From: Sulfobacillus acidophilus
GTDB lineage: Bacteria; Bacillota; Sulfobacillia; Sulfobacillales; Sulfobacillaceae
Assembly (NCBI GenBank): GCA_003023745.1
Contig: PXYV01000018.1
Span: forward strand, 1-52,721
Direction of reading: 5' to 3'
Length of the DNA: 52,721 nucleotides
Shown here: positions 1 to 8,988 of the stretch, in pieces
Numbering within the stretch: the first letter of the stretch is position 1
How the letters are laid out: the number at the start of each line of letters is the position of its first letter
The notes under the pieces: model-generated
What the model saw: only the letters and a program-made list of their open reading frames with translations
What the model was told of the DNA's origin: nothing
Database searches by the model: none
Position numbers and translations under genes: made by a program

Positions 1-112
1 TTTTTTCCGCCCATGGTTCAATCCCAGTCATAATGCGGTCTCTGGCACAGCGCAAAAAGCTCGCAAGCGATGAGTGGATGATGCGGCCGACTGAACGCAG
101 GCGCCGGATCGC

Positions 113-1324
113 ATGGTAAGGGCCCAAGCCTACTGGGTACACCGCGTCCGCCTGTTGTTGGCGATTGCCCTGTTTTGGATGGGCCTCTATGTGTATGTCC
201 CCACGCTGACGCCTTACGTTGCCAAACTTGGGGGATCGGATGCGCTGGCTGGGCTCGTGGTGGCGGCCTACGGTGTCCCGCAACTTACGATGCGGATTGG
301 ACTAGGCGTATGGGCCGATCGCCTCGGTCGACAGCGCCCCTTTATGTTGGCGGGTTTTTTCCTGGTGGCCATGAGTTCTTTGGGGATGGCTTGGGTTGCG
401 AATGCGGCTTGGTTGGCCGTATTCCGATTCGTAGCAGGCATGGCCGCGTCCAATTGGGCGATGTTTAGCATTGCCTATCTCGGACTCAATACTACCAATC
501 ACCATCCCCAGGCCATGGGCTGGGTGACGTTTGCGAACAATGCGGGCCAAGTGGTTGCGGCGCTGCTGGGTGGATTTCTCGTCGCTCATTTCGGCTGGGT
601 GTCTCCGTTTCAGGCATCGGCTATCCTCGCTTTACTCGGCTTGGCTTTGGTGCTCACTCACCCGAAAGCGCCCGAGATCGTCGCTCAAGCCCCGACGCAA
701 CCGAGTGGCCGGATCGGATGGCTTCAGATTTTGCGCGATCCCTGGCTCAAGCGCGCGTCGCTCTTAGGCGCTTTAATGCAGGCGGCAACGTTCATCACGA
801 CGTATGGCTATGTGCCGTTGTTGGCGGTCCACTATGGGCTGGCCCGGGGCAACTTGGGATTGTTGATGGCCTGTGGGATGGTCCCTACAATTGTGATGTC
901 AGTCGTGACAGGGTCGTGGTTGTCGCGAACACTGGATTCATCGACCTTGCTCCTGACAGGGTTTGTTTTGGCTTCGTTAGCCATCGTCCTGACTCCGCTA
1001 ATTGGGCATCACCTGGCCTGGGTGTTTATCTTGCAAGCGATGCTAGGAGCTGCCCGCGGCGTTATTGCGCCCCTTTTGATGGCTTGGAGTATTAGCACCA
1101 TTGCGGTTGAGCAGCGGACGACGGCCATGGCGACTTACCAGTCTTTATATGCGATCGGGATGATTTTCGGTCCGGTGCTTGCAGCAGTTGTTGTCAGCGT
1201 TTGGGGGTTGCATGCCAGCTTTTGGCTGGCTGGTGCGTTGGGAGTGATTGGAGGACTGATAGCGGCCAGTGTGGCTGGGAGACCTGCCCCAACTCAGCCA
1301 TCAGCTGACCTTTCGGTCGAGTAA
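113..1324 (+). CDS. MFS transporter
   Basis: A 403-residue integral membrane protein of the major facilitator superfamily, with about 12 hydrophobic segments spread over its length. The loop between segments 2 and 3 carries the family motif A signature (GVWADRLGRQRP). Hydrophobic pairs flank a basic central loop around residue 200 (PTQPSGRIGW), as expected for two six-helix halves. The substrate cannot be read from sequence. It stands alone: the next gene is a signalling protein about 150 bases downstream, so no pathway is implied. The start is the first ATG of the frame and has no strong ribosome site upstream, so it could lie slightly downstream. Family certain, substrate unknown. Confidence 0.9.
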   Translation: MVRAQAYWVHRVRLLLAIALFWMGLYVYVPTLTPYVAKLGGSDALAGLVVAAYGVPQLTMRIGLGVWADRLGRQRPFMLAGFFLVAMSSLGMAWVANAAWLAVFRFVAGMAASNWAMFSIAYLGLNTTNHHPQAMGWVTFANNAGQVVAALLGGFLVAHFGWVSPFQASAILALLGLALVLTHPKAPEIVAQAPTQPSGRIGWLQILRDPWLKRASLLGALMQAATFITTYGYVPLLAVHYGLARGNLGLLMACGMVPTIVMSVVTGSWLSRTLDSSTLLLTGFVLASLAIVLTPLIGHHLAWVFILQAMLGAARGVIAPLLMAWSISTIAVEQRTTAMATYQSLYAIGMIFGPVLAAVVVSVWGLHASFWLAGALGVIGGLIAASVAGRPAPTQPSADLSVE

Positions 1325-1479
1325 ACACCGGCCTTCCGTACCATCCGCAATTAGTGTCAGACATTTTATCCGCCAAAGTGGGGCCATAGATTTGAACCGG
1401 TGTGCTTAAAGATCAGATAATCGAGGATGAAGCCACAGTGGCTGGGCTAAATCTCAACGACCAGGCGGAGGGGGAGCGG

Positions 1480-3081
1480 ATGCCTAAAGATGAGGCAGTG
1501 CTAACGACAGTGTTTCAACCGATCATCAATCTAATCGACGGCAAGGTAGCCGGGTATGAAGCTCTGGGTCGGTTGCAAGGCCGCGAAGCAGACGGATTTG
1601 GGCCTGTCTTTGAATGGGCCCGCAAAACCCGCCGCACCACGCGGACGTTTAGACACTTGCAGGCTTTGGCGTTCGATCGCGGGGCAAGTCGTCCTGAGGG
1701 AACGCTGCTTTTTATTAATGGACGGTTGAGCGATTTGCCCATCTTGCAGCGAAGGCATGAGTCCTGGTCTGAAATCGTGCTAGAAGTGCCCGAGTCTGAC
1801 CGCCGACTAGACCGATGGGCGACCGAATTAAGGGAATTGCGCAAATTGGGGTTGCAAGTAGCTATTGACGACTGGGGGGTTGGAACGGCCGACCCCTTGC
1901 GTTTAATTCAGTTGCAGCCGCAGTGGGTCAAAATTGATGTAGCCTTGGTCCGTCAGATTGATCACCCTGACGTGGAACGCCTGGTGGATTTGCTGGTGCG
2001 GTGGGTCAATCCCGGCACCCAGATATTGGCCGAGGGGATTGAAACGGAACGTCAGTTGGATGCACTACGTCACCTAGGGGTCCGGTACGGTCAAGGCTAT
2101 GTGCTGGCGCGGCCAAGCTCGGACTGGGTCCGGCAAGTATCGGTGCCTAAAGCAGCTCAGCGCCTGTCTGCATTGCGACGCGTGCCTATGGCGTTAACCC
2201 ACGCTACCGGCCTCACCGATGACACATTAGCTCTCATTCAGGAGTCGCAAGCAACCTTGTTGTCTTTGTTTCGACAGGCTTTGCGCGAGTTTATCGAATG
2301 GCTTTACGACACGCCGATGGTGACGCATTTTGTTGGATTGGATCGCGATCATCACGAAGAGGTATTGCTCGCTCACTTTACCCAATTAGTACGAGGTCAC
2401 CTTGATCAGACCGACACGGATCGGGCCGGCCGCATTGCCCGTATGCATCAGCAATATAGTATTGATTTGTCCTATTACGTCACCGGTTATCGCCTCATTC
2501 AGGCGGCTATGGCGCGCGAATTGCGGCGCCGGCGGTTAGGAACCGTGGCAGAAGCGGTGCGGCAACTCTTTGACTGGGACATGAGTGTCGTCCTGCAAGC
2601 GTATCAGCAGCTGCTGGATCGCGATAGTTTGACCGGAACTTTGACGCGTCAGGCGTTTTGGGATCGCGTACAGCAAGATGCGATGGTTGCAGCGGGCACG
2701 AATCGGCGGGCGGTTTTGGCGTTGGTTGACATCAGTGGCCTTCGGTACATCAACGACCACTATGGTCGTGTGGAAGGCGACCGTGTTTTGGCACAAGTTG
2801 GCTCTTTATTGCAAGATTTTCCGGCGTCCGGTTACGTGGTTGGACGGATTGGCGGCGACGTTTTCGGACTGTGGGCGCCGCACCATCCCCTGGCGGTGAT
2901 TCATAGAGATTTAGAAAGCTTAGCGCAGGCGCTGCGACAGTATTATTCAGTTCTCACTTTTTCCCGGGGTCTGGCGGTATTGGGCACGGATGCGGTTTCA
3001 GTGGACGGATTGTATACGTGCGCTGACCAAAGACTGTATCAGGAACGCCTGCATCGGACTTCTTTGGTCCATCAACCTTGA
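1480..3081 (+). CDS. EAL phosphodiesterase with globin-like middle domain and degenerate GGDEF
   Basis: Three-part c-di-GMP protein. Residues about 10-235 form an EAL domain with its catalytic set visible: YEALGR, LFING, LEVPE, IDDWGVG, VKID, AEGIETE and GQGY, so phosphodiesterase activity is plausible. Residues about 250-380 are helical. RIARMHQQY (His at about 323) followed by a tyrosine-rich stretch resembles the proximal-histidine helix of globin-coupled sensors, suggesting haem and gas sensing. Residues about 382-533 form a GGDEF fold whose signature is GGDVF, so cyclase activity is unlikely. It acts in the cytoplasm; no membrane segments are seen. I chose ATG 1480 because GGAGGGGGAG lies just before it; an in-frame GTG at 1402 has no such site. 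The order EAL-globin-GGDEF is unusual. Confidence 0.85.
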   Translation: MPKDEAVLTTVFQPIINLIDGKVAGYEALGRLQGREADGFGPVFEWARKTRRTTRTFRHLQALAFDRGASRPEGTLLFINGRLSDLPILQRRHESWSEIVLEVPESDRRLDRWATELRELRKLGLQVAIDDWGVGTADPLRLIQLQPQWVKIDVALVRQIDHPDVERLVDLLVRWVNPGTQILAEGIETERQLDALRHLGVRYGQGYVLARPSSDWVRQVSVPKAAQRLSALRRVPMALTHATGLTDDTLALIQESQATLLSLFRQALREFIEWLYDTPMVTHFVGLDRDHHEEVLLAHFTQLVRGHLDQTDTDRAGRIARMHQQYSIDLSYYVTGYRLIQAAMARELRRRRLGTVAEAVRQLFDWDMSVVLQAYQQLLDRDSLTGTLTRQAFWDRVQQDAMVAAGTNRRAVLALVDISGLRYINDHYGRVEGDRVLAQVGSLLQDFPASGYVVGRIGGDVFGLWAPHHPLAVIHRDLESLAQALRQYYSVLTFSRGLAVLGTDAVSVDGLYTCADQRLYQERLHRTSLVHQP

Positions 3082-3386
3082 TTTCCGGCTTGCTTGAGGT
3101 GCTCAACACGCCCCCGCGTCGACTGGCCCTGCGTTTGATATTGTCATGGAGTCATTGATGCGCCCCATCCCTGACGGCAGAAGAATTTTGCGAGAACCGC
3201 CAAAGAGCGTGACTTGCGGGGAGTGAGTGGTGCGCCCTTATCGGGTGCCCCTAAGGCTAGCGGTGACGTAGACGCATCGCTCGCTCCCTTTGTTAGCGTG
3301 TGGCTTTGACTGCGCGCAAGCTTGTTCTTGTTTGAACTCCCGACGCCCGTATCTGATGGGCAACGGCTGAGTCTAGGGTTCGTCGG

Positions 3387-3405
3387 ACCCCGCCGCCAGC
3401 GGGGT
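3387..3405. other. Hairpin in gap 3082-3572
   Basis: A perfect 7-base inverted repeat (ACCCCGC, 5-base loop, GCGGGGT) stands in the 490-base gap between the EAL gene and eda. It has no T-run, so it is a weak terminator candidate at best. I see no gene elsewhere in this gap. Confidence 0.3.
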
Positions 3406-3507
3406 GGCTATTAAGCCAGCGCGTATAAGCTTCCACCTGAAGGGCGGCGAGGTGGTTGACGTCTTATCGCAGATTGTAGTTAACCTCAGGAATGTGCACA
3501 TTTTAGG

Positions 3508-3536
3508 TTTAAGGAACGGACGGCAGATGCGATAAT
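3508..3536 (+). promoter_or_regulatory. Candidate promoter of eda-kdgK
   Basis: A good -10 box, GATAAT at 3531-3536, is preceded at 17 bases by a poor -35, TTTAAG at 3508-3513. Transcription would start about 30 bases before the eda start codon. The weak -35 suggests an activated promoter or a chance match. Confidence 0.35.
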
Positions 3537-3572
3537 GGGGCTGTAGCATGCGGGAGAAGGGACTGAAGTGTT

Positions 3573-4172
3573 GTGCAAGTGGAGGATCTTGTGCGCCAGA
3601 TGCGGCGCAGCCACCTGATTGCGGTGATCCGGGCTTTAAGCTCGGTAGAGGCCCAGGCCAAGGCTGAACGTGCCTTGGCTGCCGGAGTTGAGGTGCTGGA
3701 AATTGCGTGGACCACCCCAAATAGCGACGACGTGATTCGATCACTGCAACAAGAGGCGGCAATCGTTGGAGCCGGGACGGTTTTGACGGCCGAGGCGGCG
3801 GAGCGGGCCATAAATGCTGGAGCGGAATTTTTGTTTGCGCCCAATTTTTCGCGAGAGGTGCTCGCTCTGACACAGTCTCGCCAGGTGGTGTACATACCGG
3901 GGGTGCTGACTCCGCGCGACGTGGCAGACGCGATTGCTGCCGGACTCACACTCTTGAAGTTGTTTCCTGCAGCCAGTGGAGGGATTTCCCACTTCAAGGC
4001 GCTGCGCGAACCCTTTCCGGGACTTGAATGGATTCCGACTGGCGGGGTCACTTGGGACACGATAGACCAGTGGCTGGATCATGGTGCCGTCGGCGTGGGC
4101 ATGGGTTCAGCGCTGTTTGACCACGCTGATTTGGCCGGTGCTGTAAACCACTTAAGGAATGCGCGGCAATGA
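3573..4172 (+). CDS. eda: 2-dehydro-3-deoxyphosphogluconate (KDPG) aldolase
   Basis: Cleaves KDPG to pyruvate and glyceraldehyde 3-phosphate in the cytoplasm. The 199-residue length and class I aldolase motifs fit the family: LIAVIR near the N-terminus, the catalytic Glu in VLEIAWTTP, VGAGTVLT, FLFAPNF, and the Schiff-base Lys in TLLKLFPAA, then IPTGGV for phosphate binding. The start is GTG 3573 behind a GGGAGAAGGG stretch; a second in-frame GTG lies two codons on. The stop overlaps the kdgK start (ATGA), so the two are co-transcribed and translationally coupled. The pair gives the lower half of a 2-keto-3-deoxygluconate pathway; no dehydratase or uptake gene is next to it. Confidence 0.95.
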   Translation: MQVEDLVRQMRRSHLIAVIRALSSVEAQAKAERALAAGVEVLEIAWTTPNSDDVIRSLQQEAAIVGAGTVLTAEAAERAINAGAEFLFAPNFSREVLALTQSRQVVYIPGVLTPRDVADAIAAGLTLLKLFPAASGGISHFKALREPFPGLEWIPTGGVTWDTIDQWLDHGAVGVGMGSALFDHADLAGAVNHLRNARQ

Positions 4173-5113
4173 AGAGTATACTGACGTGCGGCGAGGCGAT
4201 GGGGATAATATCCGCTGATCGGGTTGGCCGCGTAATGCCCGGCAGCCCCATGACAATGAGTGTTGCGGGGTCCGAATTCAATGTAGCTATTGCCTTGGCG
4301 CGACTTGGAGTACCTAGTCAGTTTGCTGGCGCCGTCGGGGAGGACGTGGTCGGATCCATGATCGGCCATACGCTGCGGGGAGAAGGCGTCGACATCCGCC
4401 ATCTGCAGACACTTCCTAAACCGACGGGGTTAATGATTAAAGAGCGCTACGGTCTTCAGGCGGAACCCCGGGTCTATTATTATCGCCAGGACACGGCGAT
4501 GCATCAGTGGATTCCCGGCCCTGAACTGGTGGCTAGCGCGGATTGGGTTCACATATCCGGCATTACCCTCATGATCAACGCGTCCTTGGGCCAGCGCGTC
4601 ACCGCCTGGTTGAAGGCTTGGGTTGATCGGCACCCGAGCGCCCTGTCGATCGATCTGAATGTGCGGCGCCGATTGGGAAGCCTGCAGCAGTGGCGGCAGG
4701 TACTGGCGCGGGCGTTGGATTTGGCCGCGGTAATCTTTGCGTCGCGACAAGATTTGCGAGACTTGTGGGGAACCGATGTGGTGAGCGAGTTAGTTGAGGT
4801 GGGCGCTTTTCGGGCGGATCAGGTCGTGATTGTGGCCGATGGGGCTCACGGGGCTTGTGCGGCGCAAAACGCGGAAATACTGGCGCGTGTTGCCGCCTTA
4901 GAAGTTGCCCGCATTGAAGATGTCGTTGGCGCAGGCGATGGATTTGCCGCGGGGGTGTTGGCGGGCCGCTGGCGCGAGTGGGATTGGGAGCGGGCCTTGC
5001 GGTTGGGTGCGGTTGTTGGGGCATTTGCGGTGGCTCACCCCGGCGATTGGGAAGGATACCCCCTTTGGTCCGAGGCGCGTGCCGTGTTGGAGGGTGACTG
5101 GGTTGACCGTTAG
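4169..5113 (+). CDS. kdgK: PfkB-family sugar kinase, probable 2-keto-3-deoxygluconate kinase
   Basis: A 314-residue ribokinase/PfkB-fold kinase. It has the N-terminal GEAM strand, the double-Gly region AGSEFNVAIALARLG, and the C-terminal anion hole with catalytic Asp in DVVGAGDGFAAG. The product KDG-6-phosphate is the substrate of the aldolase encoded just upstream, and the four-base overlap with eda makes this assignment much more likely than fructokinase or ribokinase. There is no other coupled gene downstream; the next gene is on the opposite strand. Substrate specificity is inferred from context. Confidence 0.85.
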   Translation: MKSILTCGEAMGIISADRVGRVMPGSPMTMSVAGSEFNVAIALARLGVPSQFAGAVGEDVVGSMIGHTLRGEGVDIRHLQTLPKPTGLMIKERYGLQAEPRVYYYRQDTAMHQWIPGPELVASADWVHISGITLMINASLGQRVTAWLKAWVDRHPSALSIDLNVRRRLGSLQQWRQVLARALDLAAVIFASRQDLRDLWGTDVVSELVEVGAFRADQVVIVADGAHGACAAQNAEILARVAALEVARIEDVVGAGDGFAAGVLAGRWREWDWERALRLGAVVGAFAVAHPGDWEGYPLWSEARAVLEGDWVDR

Positions 5114-5281
5114 CGAGGCTTCGGGCGGGCGTGTTAACAGGGCGGGGCGACCAGCCGCTTGAGGCATCGTCTGATGCGTGGGCGGCGTTTTCTGCCGGCG
5201 ATATCGTAGGCTGGATGCCGTACGGGAGTCTTCTGGGCGAGGATGTTGGGCCGCGCGGTCGGGGACTGGCTATTCACCCCT

Positions 5282-5431
5282 TCAGGAACGCGCGAAGATT
5301 CCGAGGATGCTGCCCATGGAGAGGCTAAGGAAGATGAGCGCTACGATTATGCCAAGCACCGCCTTGACGACCGAAATGCGTGGACGCTTGGCGAATTTGA
5401 CGACGCGGCGTGGTTGACTTTTATGGGACAT
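5282..5431 (-). CDS. 49-residue single-pass membrane protein
   Basis: A short gene not expected from ordinary length cut-offs. It reads ATG to TGA on the minus strand, with AGGAGATGAT placed about 7 bases before the ATG. The protein has a strongly basic N-terminus (MSHKSQPRRVVKFAKRPR), then one hydrophobic helix (VLGIIVALIFLSLSMGSILG) and a short tail. This architecture, basic cytoplasmic arm plus one helix, resembles small Firmicute membrane proteins of the DUF4044/Prli42 kind, but I cannot claim homology. It lies about 185 bases downstream of the LysR gene on the same strand. Function unknown. Confidence 0.7.
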   Translation of the reverse strand: MSHKSQPRRVVKFAKRPRISVVKAVLGIIVALIFLSLSMGSILGIFARS

Positions 5432-5616
5432 AAGATCATCTCCTAGCCAGATCTTACATCATGCTCTGGGGTTGTGCCATCCTAAACCGATAGGGTGCGG
5501 GTTGGCAAAAAAGAGTGCAACCAAACGGAAAGAGGCCTCTTACAAAGCCACCGCACGCCAAATCCGGGTTATCCGCCTTGCGGGAAGTTGTGGGTGTTGG
5601 CGTGGGCAAGAGGGCA

Positions 5617-6558
5617 TCACACGTCTTTGGTCACGTCAAGCGCCATGGCGGTGCGCTGCAGGCGCTCGTGCGGACCTTCCTCGGAATATGATCGAATATA
5701 ATTCATAAAGACTCCCACTGCCGGACTGAGGTCCTCGCGCGCACGAAATACCATGGCGAAGCGTCGATAGGCTTTGGGAATTAAATGAGACACATTGACT
5801 AATCCGGCCCGCGCCTCCAAAGTCACGGTATCAATGGGGACCACGGCAATGCCGATGCCAGCGGCGACAAATCCCAAAAGCGCGTGAATGCTGGAGGCCT
5901 CACTGACGATGTTGGGTTCGAACCCAGCATCTTGGGCCATGCGAGCGACCGTCAGGTTGAGGCTGTAGCCGGGTTTCATAAAAATGAAATCATGGTGGCG
6001 CAAAGACGCGAAGGAGACGGGGTCGTCGATGCTGTCTTCGGGACTGGAGATGACCACCAATTCCTCGGTCCACAGCGGTTCGTATTGTGCTTTTGTGGTA
6101 AAGAGCGGAAGCGGAGTTAAGGCCAAATCGACGCGATTGTTGCGGACTTGGTCCGCCAAGTGGAGCGCTTCCACCTCGATGACTTCGATGTGAATGTCGG
6201 GAAACGCTTGGTGAAAGGGGCGATAGATGCGCGGGAAATGATGAATCGACACGGGAGACAAGGGGCTCACGCCAAGCGTGATAGTGCCGGTAATGGTGCG
6301 TTTAGACTCTTCGACGGTGACCAAAAGACGTTTGGTTTCTTGCAACACTTTTTTTGCCTGCAGGACTGTCTTCAGGCCAATGTCCGTAAGCGTGGCGCCG
6401 CGAGCTCCGCGCACAATTAAGGCTGCGGATAGCTCTTGTTCCAACTGGTGGATCTGATTGGTGACCGCAGGCTGGGTGACGCCAAAATATTCAGCACAGG
6501 CTGAGATACTGCCGAGATCGGCAATACCGATTAAGAATTCGAGTTGCCTCAAGGTCAT
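5617..6558 (-). CDS. LysR-family regulator A of the oxalate island
   Basis: A 313-residue LysR-type transcription factor. Residues 1-60 are the winged HTH (TLRQLEFLIGIADLGS, VTQPAVTNQIHQLEQEL); residues about 90-300 form the effector-binding fold (ITLGVSPLSPVSIHHFP onward). AGGTGAG precedes the ATG. It is a clear paralogue of the LysR at 19346-20290: both share the LG.SP.SPVS.HHFP.IY stretch, which supports a common type of ligand. Position upstream of frc and a shared operator-like box (6577-6591 and 7393-7407) suggest it controls oxalate genes and itself, with oxalate, oxalyl-CoA or formate as possible effector. Ligand is inference. Confidence 0.93.
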   Translation of the reverse strand: MTLRQLEFLIGIADLGSISACAEYFGVTQPAVTNQIHQLEQELSAALIVRGARGATLTDIGLKTVLQAKKVLQETKRLLVTVEESKRTITGTITLGVSPLSPVSIHHFPRIYRPFHQAFPDIHIEVIEVEALHLADQVRNNRVDLALTPLPLFTTKAQYEPLWTEELVVISSPEDSIDDPVSFASLRHHDFIFMKPGYSLNLTVARMAQDAGFEPNIVSEASSIHALLGFVAAGIGIAVVPIDTVTLEARAGLVNVSHLIPKAYRRFAMVFRAREDLSPAVGVFMNYIRSYSEEGPHERLQRTAMALDVTKDV

Positions 6559-6576
6559 AGTGACTCACCTCTTGGT

Positions 6577-6606
6577 ATAAGTAATAATTATTTCTCGTTC
6601 ATTATA
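6577..6606 (-). promoter_or_regulatory. LysR A promoter -10 and operator-like box
   Basis: On the minus strand a consensus -10, TATAAT, occupies 6601-6606 without a recognisable -35. Just downstream, at 6577-6591, is ATAA-N7-TTAT, a T-N11-A type box typical of LysR regulators. The box would sit at the transcription start, a position that fits autorepression. The same box occurs at 7393-7407. Confidence 0.5.
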
Positions 6607-7392
6607 GGGGAAACTCGGCCAATCGGCACCCTGATATTCATGGCAATCGGAAGTTGAGCGTCCTAGCACGCTGCTTGAGCTGGTCCTGTAGATGCCCAGG
6701 CCGGCGATTTGTAATGGGTCGAGGATGCCGCTAGCTACGATGGTCGGCCCCGCCCCATGCTCCAGTCGCACCGGCGTGGCGGCGACCCCGAGGCGGATAG
6801 CGAAAGAAAGTGGCTTAAAGATATCATACAAGGACCCGTTGAGTCTACGTCGTCACACGACCATGCGGCAATCTTGGGATCGTAAGACGTATGTTAGGTG
6901 AAGCAGGTCACTGGGCCGAATCGGCCAGATGACTGAAGTCAACACGACAACTGGGGATCGGATGAAAACGAGTAACGTCTACGACTTTGCCCTCAGTTCC
7001 CAGTCCGTGTTGTGACGGGAGCGGCGAATGAGCAACGACGATGGATTGGCACCGCGCAGGTTTGTACAGCATGAGAGCGGCGGGGTTCCTCGGCCAAGGC
7101 GCTTCATTCAGGCCGAATTGCGCGAGTTTCTCAACCGGCTGTGGTCGGCGATCAGAGTGGGTACAGTGCTGAGCGAGCCATGAGGCACAGCCATTGCAAG
7201 GGGAATGCTTCGCTACAGGGGCTACTTTGCTGAAGGACTTTTGAAATTGACACTCAAAAGCCGGGAATCGAGGTGCCGCATGCTGCTCCTCTTCGATTTG
7301 CGCGAACAGGTGTGACTGGCCGGAGCGAATCTGCGAACTCAGGATGGCGCTTGCGGGCATGGCACATTCCTGCGCCGACACGGAATCTTTAT
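6607..7392. other. Gap without recognisable gene
   Basis: About 790 bases between the LysR A promoter and the frc upstream box. Open frames exist on both strands (for example 6908-7381 minus) but have no ribosome site, no recognisable motif and a composition unlike the neighbouring proteins. It may be decayed sequence; I cannot identify its origin. Confidence 0.4.
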
Positions 7393-7407
7393 ATAAGAAA
7401 TTATTAT
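7393..7407. promoter_or_regulatory. LysR-type operator box upstream of frc
   Basis: ATAA (7393-7396), seven bases, TTAT (7404-7407); the symmetry extends by two bases on each side (ATATAA and TTATAT). It matches the box at the LysR A gene in spacing and in its ATAAG core. A TTGAAC element follows about 25 bases downstream and could be the -35 of an activated promoter for frc, which starts 220 bases further on. Binding by LysR A or B is inferred. Confidence 0.5.
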
Positions 7408-7627
7408 ATTAGTCCATAAAAGCAATTCCTTGAACTGGCGGCGACCGCGTGTGATGCTAAGAGCGTAAAAGCCGTCAACGCGATCCGCTTTGACAAGTCT
7501 CGACAAGGGAGAGTTCGCAGAAGGCGGCGCGTGAGCATGCCGGCAACCGGTTGTGGTGGCGACATCATTAATTTTTTTACCGCCTAGCGCGGTGCGATTT
7601 TGAACTTAACTAGGGAGTGAGTGGTCA

Positions 7628-8884
7628 ATGAGTCTACCTCTGGAAGGCATTAAGGTTCTAGACTTTACGAATGTGCAGGCCGGTCCGGCGTGTACCCAGT
7701 TATTGGCTTGGTTTGGAGCCGATGTTCTGAAAATTGAGCGGCCGGGGGTGGGAGACGTTACACGTGTCCAGCTGCGCGACATTCCCGATGCGGACGCGCT
7801 GTATTTTACGACATTGAACAGCAACAAAAAATCCATCGAACTTAACACGAAAACGGCTGAAGGCAAGGAAATTTTAGAGAAACTGATCAAAGAATCGGAT
7901 GTGTTAGTGGAAAACTTCGGACCGGGAGTATTGGATCGGATGGGTTTTACCTGGGAGCATATTCAAGAAATTAACCCTCGGTTGATATTCGGTTCAGTCA
8001 AGGGGTTTAATGAGCAATCGCGCTACTCCGATCTCAAGGTGTATGAAAATGTTGCTCAATGTGCGGGCGGGGCCGCCTCGACCACCGGGTTTTGGGACGG
8101 GCCACCCACGATCAGCGGAGGGGCCTTGGGTGACAGTAATACCGGATATCACCTCGCAATTGGTATTTTGACTGCGTTAATTGACCGCCAAAAGACGGGC
8201 CGGGGGCAGAAAGTCAGCGTCTCGATGCAAGATGCGGTGTTAAACTTGTGTCGCGTGAAATTGCGCGATCAGCAGCGGCTAGAGCGGGTTGGCTATTTGG
8301 AAGAGTACCCGCAGTACCCGCACATGGAATTTGGCGACACCGTGCCGCGAGGCGGCAATGCTGGTGGTGGGGGACAGCCTGGATGGGTGCTGAAGTGTAA
8401 GGGCTGGGAAACCGATCCCAATGCCTATATCTACTTCACGTTGCAGGAACAAAACTGGAAGCGGACCGCTGAAGCCATCGGTCATCCGGAGTGGGCCGAC
8501 GATCCCAATTACAATACGCCGTTGGCGCGCCAGCCGCATATCTTCGAGATCTTTGAGGAGATCGAGCGGTGGTTGTCGGATAAGACGAAGTATGAGGCGG
8601 TTGACATCTTGCGCAAGTGGGACGTTCCGTGCGCCCCCGTCTTTAGCATGAAGGAAATTGTTGAGGATCCGGATCTTCGCGCCAGCGGCACCGTGGTTGA
8701 GGTGGACCATCCCGTACGTGGCAAGTATCTGACCGTGGGAAGCCCCATCAAGTTTTCCAGTTTTACGCCGACCATCACAGCTTCTCCACTTTTAGGCGAA
8801 CACACGGATGAGGTGCTGGCGCGACTGGGCTACACCCCGGAACAGATTGCTGATCTTAAGGCCAAGAAAGTGACATCGGCTTAA
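7628..8884 (+). CDS. frc: Formyl-CoA:oxalate CoA-transferase
   Basis: Class III CoA-transferase that moves CoA from formyl-CoA to oxalate, giving oxalyl-CoA and formate. The 418-residue protein is close to the usual length. The catalytic aspartate lies in [11 protein letters not shown] at residue 169, the same number as in the characterised Oxalobacter enzyme. Frc-specific stretches are evident: [38 protein letters not shown] and the glycine loop [11 protein letters not shown]. The ATG has GGGAGTGAG upstream. It is the first gene of the oxalate run, with oxc 104 bases downstream. Cytoplasmic. Assignment is among the firmest in the window. Confidence 0.97.
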   Translation: MSLPLEGIKVLDFTNVQAGPACTQLLAWFGADVLKIERPGVGDVTRVQLRDIPDADALYFTTLNSNKKSIELNTKTAEGKEILEKLIKESDVLVENFGPGVLDRMGFTWEHIQEINPRLIFGSVKGFNEQSRYSDLKVYENVAQCAGGAASTTGFWDGPPTISGGALGDSNTGYHLAIGILTALIDRQKTGRGQKVSVSMQDAVLNLCRVKLRDQQRLERVGYLEEYPQYPHMEFGDTVPRGGNAGGGGQPGWVLKCKGWETDPNAYIYFTLQEQNWKRTAEAIGHPEWADDPNYNTPLARQPHIFEIFEEIERWLSDKTKYEAVDILRKWDVPCAPVFSMKEIVEDPDLRASGTVVEVDHPVRGKYLTVGSPIKFSSFTPTITASPLLGEHTDEVLARLGYTPEQIADLKAKKVTSA

Positions 8885-8927
8885 ATGGTGCAGTAAATGA
8901 TTGTCAGCGTTAGCATGACCGAACGGT

Positions 8928-8961
8928 GCGGGGAGAGAGGACACGCTTCTCACATCCCCGC
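8928..8961 (+). other. Hairpin between frc and oxc
   Basis: GCGGGGA at 8928-8934 pairs perfectly with TCCCCGC at 8955-8961, with extra pairing possible inside (GAG with CTC). There is no T-run behind it. It could be a weak attenuator, a processing site or a transcript stabiliser that sets different levels of frc and oxc. Confidence 0.4.
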
Positions 8962-8988
8962 CCTTCGCGTAATTAAGGGGGGAGTCTT

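Noticed and set aside
5131-5328. 65-codon plus-strand frame after kdgK
   Set aside because: Overlaps the better supported minus-strand membrane protein gene and has no ribosome site or motif.
5914-5926. GGGTTCGAACCCA, which looks like a tRNA T-arm
   Set aside because: It lies inside the LysR coding sequence, where it encodes GFEP, and no acceptor or anticodon arm surrounds it.
6908-7381. 157-codon open frame on the minus strand
   Set aside because: No ribosome site, low-complexity composition rich in His, Pro and Ser, and no recognisable motif.
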